A DNA stretch of 17,815 nt from Thiomargarita sp. (GTDB taxonomy: Bacteria; Pseudomonadota; Gammaproteobacteria; Beggiatoales; Beggiatoaceae). Of this stretch, positions 1 to 6,395 are shown one piece after another. The DNA lies in assembly GCA_020721025.1 (NCBI GenBank), contig DYNO01000049.1, forward strand, positions 1 through 17,815. The letters run 5' to 3'. The notes below the pieces were generated by a model. The model was not told where the DNA came from. It did not search any database and was given only the letters and a program-made list of their open reading frames with translations. The position numbers were made by a program, and so were the translations under genes. The stretch's first letter is position 1; every line of letters starts with the position of its first letter.

Positions 1-1247
1 AAAACAATATCTGTGGCATTGGAAGTAAACACCACATAATTGCCATTCCACGATAATGACATCGGCAATTTTAACGATTGAAAATTACCTTGTTTGCCGC
101 TCACGTTGACATTCACCCGTTCTAATTGTTGGGTTTGTCGGTCATATTTGAGAATATCAAACAACGCATTCGCATTGCCACTGACTAAGTTGGTCGCGGC
201 GGTAGTCAATGCCACATAACGCCCCGTCGCTGAAATGGTGGGATAATATGCCGCTGAATTTGCTTGCTCGCCCGTCGCACTGGTGATGCGTTGCACTTGC
301 CCGGTGGTCATGTCCTTGATGAAAATATCAGAAACGGCATTGCTGTCATTTTCCACCAACGTAGTCGCATCTGATTCAAAAACAACGAGTTTACCTTCCG
401 CGTCGATTGACGGATGATAAGAACCTCGGTCAGTTTGCAGGGTTGATTGGCTGACGCGTTGTGTGGTATGGGTGGTCAAATCGTGCAGAAAAATATCGGA
501 AGTGACATTGGTATCACCGGCAATTAAATTTGAGGCTTCCGATTCAAATACCACCGCATGTCCATTGGCGGCGATCATGGGATGAAACGAATGCCCGTCT
601 CCTTCCACACCGGCATCATTGACACTGATCCGCGTCAACTGATTGGATTGGCTATCAAAAGCAAAAATATCAGACGCATTATTCGTATCTCCTGCCACCA
701 AATTACTCGCCAGCGATTCAAACACAATCCAGCGACCATCGGCGGAAATCGAGGGATTGACCGAATCTCCATTGCTATCAAGCGGATTAATGCCACGCAC
801 CTGCTTAGTTTGGGTATCGTAGATAAAAATGTCCGCTACGGTATTGGCTTCGCCGGCGACGAAATTGGTGGCTTTGGAACTGAACGCGATAAAACGACCA
901 CTGGCAGAAATCACGGGTTGCGTGGAATCGGCATTGCCCGGCGCGCCGCTATTGTCAACACTGATGCGCGTCGTTTGATTAAACCAACGATCTCGCAGAA
1001 AAACATCCGCCGCGTCATTGCGATCACCGGCAACCAAGTTGCTGGCATCGGAACTGAAGACCACAAAACGTTCGTCAGATGAAATGGCAGCGGCGGTGTT
1101 AAAAGAATGACTATTTGCTTCAAGCCCTTGCGGAGCTAAAGTTGAAGCGGAACTGATATTCAAACGGCTGGTAAAACTGTCTGCCCACGTTGCCGGCAGG
1201 TGAAGATTTAAAACGATTGTTAAAACAATGAGTTGAATTTTCATCAT
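1..1247 (-). CDS. Secreted TolB/PD40-type beta-propeller repeat protein (C-terminus beyond the window)
   Basis: The frame is open from the ATG at 1247 to the left edge, so the gene is 3'-truncated by the window. It begins MMKIQLIVLTIVLNLHLPATWA, a typical signal peptide with likely cleavage after TWA, so the product should be exported. After it come about seven tandem repeats of about 56 residues. Each has the pattern P-x-I-S-A-x-G-R-x-V-V-F-x-S-x-A-S-N-L-V-A-G-D-x-N, then S-D-I-F, then a D-x-x-T-x-x-x-x-R-I segment. This is the strand pattern of WD40-like/TolB PD40 propeller blades. The recurring D-x-N-x-x-x-D-x-F could be a calcium-binding loop, which is inference. A second ATG lies at 1244; an AGGGA ribosome-binding site sits just upstream of 1247. 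It starts 32 bp after the endonuclease stop on the same strand, so co-transcription is possible. The specific function is unknown; the absence of enzymatic motifs suggests a binding or scaffold role. Confidence 0.85.
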   Translation of the reverse strand, partial: MMKIQLIVLTIVLNLHLPATWADSFTSRLNISSASTLAPQGLEANSHSFNTAAAISSDERFVVFSSDASNLVAGDRNDAADVFLRDRWFNQTTRISVDNSGAPGNADSTQPVISASGRFIAFSSKATNFVAGEANTVADIFIYDTQTKQVRGINPLDSNGDSVNPSISADGRWIVFESLASNLVAGDTNNASDIFAFDSQSNQLTRISVNDAGVEGDGHSFHPMIAANGHAVVFESEASNLIAGDTNVTSDIFLHDLTTHTTQRVSQSTLQTDRGSYHPSIDAEGKLVVFESDATTLVENDSNAVSDIFIKDMTTGQVQRITSATGEQANSAAYYPTISATGRYVALTTAATNLVSGNANALFDILKYDRQTQQLERVNVNVSGKQGNFQSLKLPMSLSWNGNYVVFTSNATDIV

Positions 1248-1279
1248 TGGTCCCTGTATTTCTTGAATATCTTTACGAT

Positions 1280-2194
1280 CTACTCTGCTTGTTTTGAGTA
1301 GAATATTTCTTCAACAATATTATCTAAGTGGTGATCTAAATTTCCTTGAAAATCAGTAAAAGGAATATCCAGTTTGTGCAAAATATCGGCAAAACGTTGA
1401 TAGCCGTTTTCAGTACGCAATTCTATCCAATTAACACCTAGATTTTCAGCCTGTTGTTTATTGAGATCAGAGAGTTTATCTGCGATAAAAACATTGCTTT
1501 CACGCGCGAAAATAGCATCTGCGCTTTCAGGATTTCCTTTTCCCATAAGTTTTACTTCACAGCGGTGAAAATTGTTCCCGCGATCTTTTAGGAAAAAATC
1601 CACTTCTCGCATACTATCTGGTCGTTGGGATTGATCAAAGTAGCGGTTTGGGACGCTAAAAATTTTACAAAGTGTCACCATAAGGTATTTTTCAACTTGT
1701 TTACCGGCAGTGCTCCACAAACCACCACGCAAGGCGGCGCGTTTCACTGCGAGTGTATTGATAACAAGCAGACTCTCATTGATATTGGGCTCTACACTGA
1801 CTCCTTTGAACTTAATAGTTAAGCACAAATCAATATCAGATTGGTTTTCTACTAAACTATTGATAAGTCTGTAAAGTACGTCATAGTGATCATTTGAAGC
1901 ATCAATGATAATTTCCTTAGTGGCAGAATTATACATATTTGTGATAGTTTTCTTATTCAATCCAGAGTGAATTGCAATTTCATCAGGATTTAACTTTGTA
2001 CTGAGAAATACTTTTTTGTACCAATCTAGGGAGATATTCTTGTTCTCAAGTTTTGCTGTTACTACTTTTTTGAAAAAATCAATTGCAAATTGTAGAAACT
2101 CGGCATTGATCAGAGCAACCACTTCAATGCGATAATCCTGTCCTTTAATAAGACGTTTGATGATGTTTTTAACAACTTGATCGGTCAGTGTCAT
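1280..2194 (-). CDS. Type II restriction endonuclease, possibly CfrBI family
   Basis: A 304-residue protein whose ATG overlaps the methyltransferase stop by 4 bp (ATGA at 2191-2194), the usual sign of translational coupling in a restriction-modification pair. It should cleave unmethylated DNA at the site protected by its partner. The likely catalytic core is a PD-(D/E)xK-like motif: D near residue 198 in REVDFFLKD and E-V-K near 213-215 in CEVKLMGKG. Upstream, around residues 150-180, is a conserved-looking stretch with RGGLWSTAGKQVEKYL. The first 130 residues are helical and lysine-rich with no motif I recognise. Length and general sequence appearance suggest the CfrBI family (C^CWWGG specificity in the type enzyme), but this is recalled resemblance, not an alignment. 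The reading frame is intact. AT content and lysine/asparagine use are higher than in the trp genes, in line with horizontal acquisition. Confidence 0.75.
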   Translation of the reverse strand: MTLTDQVVKNIIKRLIKGQDYRIEVVALINAEFLQFAIDFFKKVVTAKLENKNISLDWYKKVFLSTKLNPDEIAIHSGLNKKTITNMYNSATKEIIIDASNDHYDVLYRLINSLVENQSDIDLCLTIKFKGVSVEPNINESLLVINTLAVKRAALRGGLWSTAGKQVEKYLMVTLCKIFSVPNRYFDQSQRPDSMREVDFFLKDRGNNFHRCEVKLMGKGNPESADAIFARESNVFIADKLSDLNKQQAENLGVNWIELRTENGYQRFADILHKLDIPFTDFQGNLDHHLDNIVEEIFYSKQAE

Positions 2195-3570
2195 TTTGTT
2201 GACTCAACGAATTGTTCCAATGTCAAAAATAGCGTTTGACGTTCTTTAAATAGTGTTTGTGGTTTTGATTTCGCCTTCATATACTCAAAATAAACTGGTT
2301 CTTGTTCAGTTAAGAAAAAGAATCTATCCAAACTTTTCGCTGTTCTACCCACCGTTCCGCTGCCACCGAATGGGTCAAAAATCAAATCACCTTTGTAAGA
2401 ATAATATTGGATGACTCTTTTACATAATTCAACCGGAAAAACAGCCGGGTGAATTTTGTCAAAACAGGGATCGATTTTCCACACATTAGTGGTTTCATAG
2501 CCATCAGATACTTTACTATTTTTCACTGTTTCGTCGTCGTAACTCCTGATATTCCAGTCCAATAACTTTTCAGTTTGCTTACGATAAACCATGAGATATT
2601 CTGTGACTGCATTAGGTTTATATGCCAGTGGTTTGCGATGTTGCATAAATCCACCAATACGGTTTTTGACACAGGCTTCGGGTTTTAACCAAATGATATC
2701 ATCTATGAATTCCCAACCATTTCTTGCCAAATAATGATGTAAATCAAATGGAATAGCATAACGCTTGCTTGAGTGTGCCCGACTAACCCGCGGAATAATC
2801 ACAGGTGATGTATTGACAATAAGAAAACGTCCCTCCTTAGTGATACGATGAGTTTCAGTGAAAACCCTTTCAAGAAATTCTAAGTAGGCTTGATAGCTTG
2901 GATAGATGGCATAATCCCGCGCATTGTAGTAAGGGGGCGAAGTAAATGTCAAATGCACACTATCATCAGGAACATGTGTTAACGCTTTCAAAACATCTGC
3001 ATGTACTACGATATTTTTTAGAAAGTCGTATGTTTCTGCATGAGGTAATGTGGCATTTTTCTGATGAAATTTTGCAAAAAATTCTTTATAGATCACCGTC
3101 CTGACCATTTCATTAGGGTGATTTACCAAGGGACGCAGTCGTGCTTCAATCGTTTTGTCATGTTCAAAAACTAGCAGCGCGCGAATGGCTTGGCAAACAA
3201 TCTTGGGATCGGTATCGGACAACACATTAAACAAGAAAGATTTGTTTTGAATGTGCCGTTGTCTGCCAATCGAAGAAATAATTTCGCGTCTTACCTTAGT
3301 ATCGGTTTCAACTTGATAATTTTTAATCAGCAAGTTCGCATCTAGGTTTTTTAGTTTACCTATATTTTTAACCGCATTAAACCTAACTTGCGGATGAGAA
3401 TGCTGCAATAACTCGTAGAGAAAATCGCCATTAAAATCATGTGAAAGTTGTCCTAAGTTTTCCAACACAAAGTTGATGTAGCTAATGTCATCTTGATTTT
3501 TTAACAGTTCGCCCAGATTAACTTTGTTATTTTTGAGGGAAATAATTTCTTGTTTGGTTAAAATAGACAT
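2191..3570 (-). CDS. Beta-class DNA methyltransferase (probably N4-cytosine) with N-terminal HEAT repeats
   Basis: A 459-residue S-adenosylmethionine-dependent DNA methyltransferase. The catalytic motif IV TSPPYYNARDY lies near residues 208-218 and the SAM-binding motif I FDPFGGSGTVGRTAKS near 395-410. Motif IV before motif I is the beta arrangement, and TSPPY is typical of N4-cytosine enzymes. Between them are DDIIWLKPEA and the target-recognition stretch with GGFMQHRKP. Residues about 35-185 are not part of the usual catalytic domain. They contain helical pairs such as LLQHSHPQVRFNAVKNIGKL, VLSDTDPKIVCQAIRALLVF and LVNHPNEMVRTVIYKEF, spaced about 30-35 residues apart, which is a HEAT-repeat pattern. 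The enzyme should protect host DNA from the downstream endonuclease, whose start overlaps this stop codon. The ribosome-binding site before 3570 is weak. The methyltransferase lies first in the transcription unit, so protection can precede cleavage. Confidence 0.93.
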   Translation of the reverse strand: MSILTKQEIISLKNNKVNLGELLKNQDDISYINFVLENLGQLSHDFNGDFLYELLQHSHPQVRFNAVKNIGKLKNLDANLLIKNYQVETDTKVRREIISSIGRQRHIQNKSFLFNVLSDTDPKIVCQAIRALLVFEHDKTIEARLRPLVNHPNEMVRTVIYKEFFAKFHQKNATLPHAETYDFLKNIVVHADVLKALTHVPDDSVHLTFTSPPYYNARDYAIYPSYQAYLEFLERVFTETHRITKEGRFLIVNTSPVIIPRVSRAHSSKRYAIPFDLHHYLARNGWEFIDDIIWLKPEACVKNRIGGFMQHRKPLAYKPNAVTEYLMVYRKQTEKLLDWNIRSYDDETVKNSKVSDGYETTNVWKIDPCFDKIHPAVFPVELCKRVIQYYSYKGDLIFDPFGGSGTVGRTAKSLDRFFFLTEQEPVYFEYMKAKSKPQTLFKERQTLFLTLEQFVESTK

Positions 3571-3601
3571 TTAAAATTTTCTCATGAATTAAAAACATTA
3601 A

Positions 3602-3689
3602 GAGTTACGCATTGACGAAAATAATTATTATGGTTTTTGATAGATAACCTATCGTTTTCAAAAATATTTCATTTGTCAATGCGTAATTC
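3602..3689. repeat. 88-bp imperfect inverted repeat (MITE-like or hairpin) between the methyltransferase and trpC
   Basis: The 12-bp arms TTACGCATTGAC (3605-3616) and GTCAATGCGTAA (3675-3686) are perfect complements. Two further flanking pairs and two A-T pairs inside extend them imperfectly. In the middle GATAG and CTATC form a second small hairpin with loop ATAAC. The whole element lies between the methyltransferase start and the trpC end and has no coding potential. Terminal arms with a folded centre fit a non-autonomous transposon relic or an extended transcribed hairpin. A related single arm, TTACGCAGTGAC, occurs at 10972-10983. No clear target duplication is visible. Confidence 0.6.
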
Positions 3690-3756
3690 CGATATATCAA
3701 CAGGTTTAAATCTCTTGAACGATAGCGAGTTGATTGAAAAACTTTGGGTCAATGAC

Positions 3757-4554
3757 CTAATACACCAATTCTAATAACGCCTGTCCGGGGTCGGGCGCAG
3801 TCATAAATGCTTCCCCAATCAAGAAGCTGTGCACGCCAACCTCGCGAAGTTTTGTAATATCATCATGGGTATTAATCCCACTTTCACTGACGATAATATG
3901 GCGTTTAGGGATTTTTTTAACCAATGTCAATGTGGTATTAATATCTGTTTCAAAAGTGCGTAAATTACGATTATTAATCCCAATCAAACGTGTTCCCAAC
4001 ACTAACGCCCGTTCTAATTCTTCTTGATCATGTACTTCAATTAATACATCCAGTCCCAAATGATGTGCCAAGCCGGTTAAATCTTGTAACTGTGCATCGC
4101 CCAACGCCGCAGCAATCAATAAGATACAATCCGCTCCGATGGCGCGTGCCTCATACACTTGATAGGGATCAATAGTAAAATCTTTGCGTAAAATAGGCAA
4201 GGAACACGATTCATGGGCGTGAATTAAATGTCGCTCATCCCCTTGAAAAAAATCTTTATCAGTCAGCACAGATAAACATGCTGCCCCTGCCCGTTCATAA
4301 CTTTCAGCAATTTCAGCCGGATAAAAATTAGTGCGCAACACACCGCGACTGGGGGAGGCTTTTTTGATTTCTGCAATAACCGCAGGTTGTTGAATTTGTA
4401 AACGGGCATCTATCGCTTCAATAAAACCCCGCGGCGGTGAACTTTCTGCAATTTGTTGACTGAGCGCGCGCAGCGAGGTTCGAGCACTTCGTTCCGCGAT
4501 TTCTTTGGCTTTACGGTACAAAATCTTTTTAAGAATGTCAGGGGTATCGGTCAT
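3757..4554 (-). CDS. trpC: Indole-3-glycerol phosphate synthase
   Basis: Converts carboxyphenylamino-deoxyribulose-5-phosphate to indole-3-glycerol phosphate, the fourth step from chorismate to tryptophan, in the cytoplasm. The 265-residue protein has the full TIM-barrel set: VIAEIKKASPSRG (about 59-71) with the catalytic and phosphate-binding lysines, SVLTDKDFFQG (95-105), LPILRKDF (119-126), VLIEVHDQEE (170-179), IGINNRNLRTF (191-201) and IVSESGIN (221-228). I chose the ATG at 4554 because the protein then begins MTDTPDILKKIL, the usual family N-terminus. An upstream in-frame ATG at 4602 would add 16 residues (MLSIKTHHFL...) and reduce the gap to trpD from 84 to 36 bp, so it cannot be excluded. 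It is transcribed with trpD and is a separate gene, not fused to trpF. Confidence 0.97.
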   Translation of the reverse strand: MTDTPDILKKILYRKAKEIAERSARTSLRALSQQIAESSPPRGFIEAIDARLQIQQPAVIAEIKKASPSRGVLRTNFYPAEIAESYERAGAACLSVLTDKDFFQGDERHLIHAHESCSLPILRKDFTIDPYQVYEARAIGADCILLIAAALGDAQLQDLTGLAHHLGLDVLIEVHDQEELERALVLGTRLIGINNRNLRTFETDINTTLTLVKKIPKRHIIVSESGINTHDDITKLREVGVHSFLIGEAFMTAPDPGQALLELVY

Positions 4555-4638
4555 ATCAGTGATATCCGGGGGCAAGAAATGATGGGTTTTAATCGACAAC
4601 ACATTCTTTTTGATAAAAAAGTGCCTAACATCGGGTGT

Positions 4639-5658
4639 TCAATCAAAACCTTGCGTGAGTTGCACCAATGCAGTCAATTTGGCATGGGCTTGACCGTTTT
4701 CTAAAACCATTGTCGCGGTTGCGATACCTTGCGCTAAATTATCTGCTAAATCAGCCGCATAGATTGCCGCACCGGCATTGAGTAACACTACGTCTCTGGC
4801 GGGAGAATCTTGATTATTCAACACGTTATTCACCATCATCACGCTGTCATTGACAGAGGTTACTTGAATACGCTCCAGCGAATGACGGGCGAAGCCAAAT
4901 TGTTCAGGAGTGAGCGTGTAATTTTTTATCGTATTATTTTTTAGTTCAACTACTTGCGTCGGCGCGGCGATACTAATTTCATCTAAACCATCGTCAGAAT
5001 GCACCACCAAGACATGTTGACTGCCCAATTGTTGTAAGACTTCTGCCAAGGGTTGCAACCAGTGGGCACTGAAAACTCCCAGCAATTGATGAGGTGCTTG
5101 GGCGGGATTGGTCAGGGGACCCAACAAATTGAAAATTGTCCGAATTCCCATTTCACGGCGTGGCGTGATGGCGTGTTTCATCGCCGCATGGTGTTGTGGA
5201 GCGAACATGAAACCAATGCCGATTTGTTTAATACATTGAGCGATTTGGGCGGGCGTGAGGGTGAGTTTGACACCGAGAGCTTCTAACACATCTGCGCTAC
5301 CACATTGACTGGAAACGGAACGATTACCGTGCTTTGCAACATTGCCCCCCGCCGCCGCCACGATAAATGCACTGGTGGTAGAAACATTGAACGTATTCAG
5401 TCCATCGCCACCGGTACCAACGATATCAACCAGATGCGGAAGTTTCACAGTCACCGGCGTAGCCAGTTGACGCATGACCTGTGCCGCGGCGACAATTTCT
5501 GTCACTGTCTCGCCCTTCATTCGCAATCCCATCAAAAAACTACCAATTTGTGCCGGAGTCGTCGCGCCCGTCATGATGCTGTGCATGACATCGGTCATTT
5601 CCGAGTGACTTAGATGACGCTGTTCAACGATGGCTTTCAGCGCGGTCTTAATATCCAT
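4639..5658 (-). CDS. trpD: Anthranilate phosphoribosyltransferase
   Basis: Transfers phosphoribose from PRPP to anthranilate, the second committed step of tryptophan synthesis. At 339 residues it has the normal length of a free-standing TrpD, not fused to TrpG. Visible signatures are the PRPP-binding GTGGDG loop (residues 81-86), NVSTTS (91-96), KHGNRSVSS (109-117) and the DDGLDEIS metal-binding segment near 222-229. The start ATG at 5658 is preceded by AAGGTAAG at good spacing. It is the first gene of a trpDC unit behind the promoter at 5721-5749. The usual upstream neighbours trpE and trpG are not in the window; the region upstream is occupied by repeats. No Trp-rich leader peptide or obvious attenuator is visible before the start. 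Confidence 0.97.
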   Translation of the reverse strand: MDIKTALKAIVEQRHLSHSEMTDVMHSIMTGATTPAQIGSFLMGLRMKGETVTEIVAAAQVMRQLATPVTVKLPHLVDIVGTGGDGLNTFNVSTTSAFIVAAAGGNVAKHGNRSVSSQCGSADVLEALGVKLTLTPAQIAQCIKQIGIGFMFAPQHHAAMKHAITPRREMGIRTIFNLLGPLTNPAQAPHQLLGVFSAHWLQPLAEVLQQLGSQHVLVVHSDDGLDEISIAAPTQVVELKNNTIKNYTLTPEQFGFARHSLERIQVTSVNDSVMMVNNVLNNQDSPARDVVLLNAGAAIYAADLADNLAQGIATATMVLENGQAHAKLTALVQLTQGFD

Positions 5659-5720
5659 GAACTTACCTTGTTTTTTCTCATGAACGAAACTGTTTCCAAC
5701 ACAGCTTTTTTAACTACGTT

Positions 5721-5749
5721 ATTATAATCAGTTTAACACATATTGTCAG
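5721..5749 (-). promoter_or_regulatory. Sigma70-type promoter of trpDC
   Basis: Reading on the minus strand, CTGACA (5749-5744) is followed after 17 bp by a perfect TATAAT (5726-5721). The -10 box lies about 60 bp before the trpD start. This is the best consensus promoter in the window, and its position implies trpDC is transcribed from here independently of any trpEG. Confidence 0.75.
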
Positions 5750-5810
5750 TAAAAGCATGTGATCGTAGAGAATCTTCAATATCATTAGCCAATTTTGTGA
5801 CCTGAGGATT

Positions 5811-6257
5811 CAAAGCCATTGACTTAAGCAAAAAGAAGCAAAAATAGATGTTATCCGAGAATCCAAATTCAAACAACGAAATTTTACCAAACACTGCCAG
5901 AATGAGAAATTATTTCAAATAAAACAAACAGTTCCTCGTTCCAATGCTTCGCGTTGGAATGCAGCCCAGACGCTCCGCGTCACCGGTTCAAATTTGATGA
6001 GTTCAACCATCTGTATTTCGCTTTCCATTTCAACGGAGCAACAATTTTTCATCAAGATGATAAAAAGCAATGAGTTAAAAATCATCACGCGTGACGCTGG
6101 AGCGTCTGGGCTGCATTCCAACGCGGAGCATTGGAACGAGGAACTCTTTGTTTTATTTAATAAAAATTTACCATATTGTCATTTTGTAAAGTTTTATTGC
6201 TTAAAACCAGATAACAAAACATATTTTGTGTCACAATTCCTTAAGTCAATGGCTTTG
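5811..6257. repeat. Outer 18-bp perfect inverted repeat bracketing the MITE-like element
   Basis: CAAAGCCATTGACTTAAG at 5811-5828 is exactly inverted at 6240-6257, about 410 bp apart, and encloses the inner inverted repeat at 5917-6158. Just outside or at the edge of both copies a similar 12-mer occurs in direct orientation: GACCTGAGGATT on the left and GACCTGATGATT on the right, 11 of 12 matching. The nested geometry suggests an older palindromic element into which, or around which, the inner repeat formed. No transposase gene is present between the arms. Confidence 0.6.
5917..6158. repeat. MITE-like element with 67/68-bp inverted arms
   Basis: The left arm (5917-5983) and right arm (6091-6158) are reverse complements over about 67 bp with only two substitutions and a 1-nt indel. 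Each arm itself contains two small hairpins: TTCCAA/TTGGAA around the TTCG- or GGAG-containing loop, and GACGC/GCGTC. The 107-bp centre has no gene I can support. Short open frames that cross the arms are products of the palindrome. The arms begin and end in AT-rich sequence. Near-perfect arm identity indicates recent mobility or strong structural conservation. A repeat with this type of core is, to my recollection, common in repeat-rich gammaproteobacteria and cyanobacteria, but I could not check it. Confidence 0.8.
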
Positions 6258-6395
6258 ACCTGATGATTGGCAATGATTCTTAAATTGAGAAACAGTGAGA
6301 ATGTGTAGGACATATAAACACAGGGTCATACACCGAAGATACTGAAAACCTTGAGATAACACTTTGTTTATAGCCACTACATTCATCACAAATAC

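Noticed and set aside
558..1082. 174-codon open frame on the plus strand
   Set aside because: It lies antisense to the propeller gene, whose repeats give a complete explanation; its regularity mirrors the repeats on the other strand.
5659..5720. trp leader peptide or attenuator before trpD
   Set aside because: No short ORF with tandem Trp codons and no terminator/antiterminator pair is visible between the promoter and trpD.
5915..6263. Open frames of 68 and 89 codons on opposite strands across the inverted repeat
   Set aside because: They run through the palindromic arms and have no protein-like features or ribosome-binding sites.
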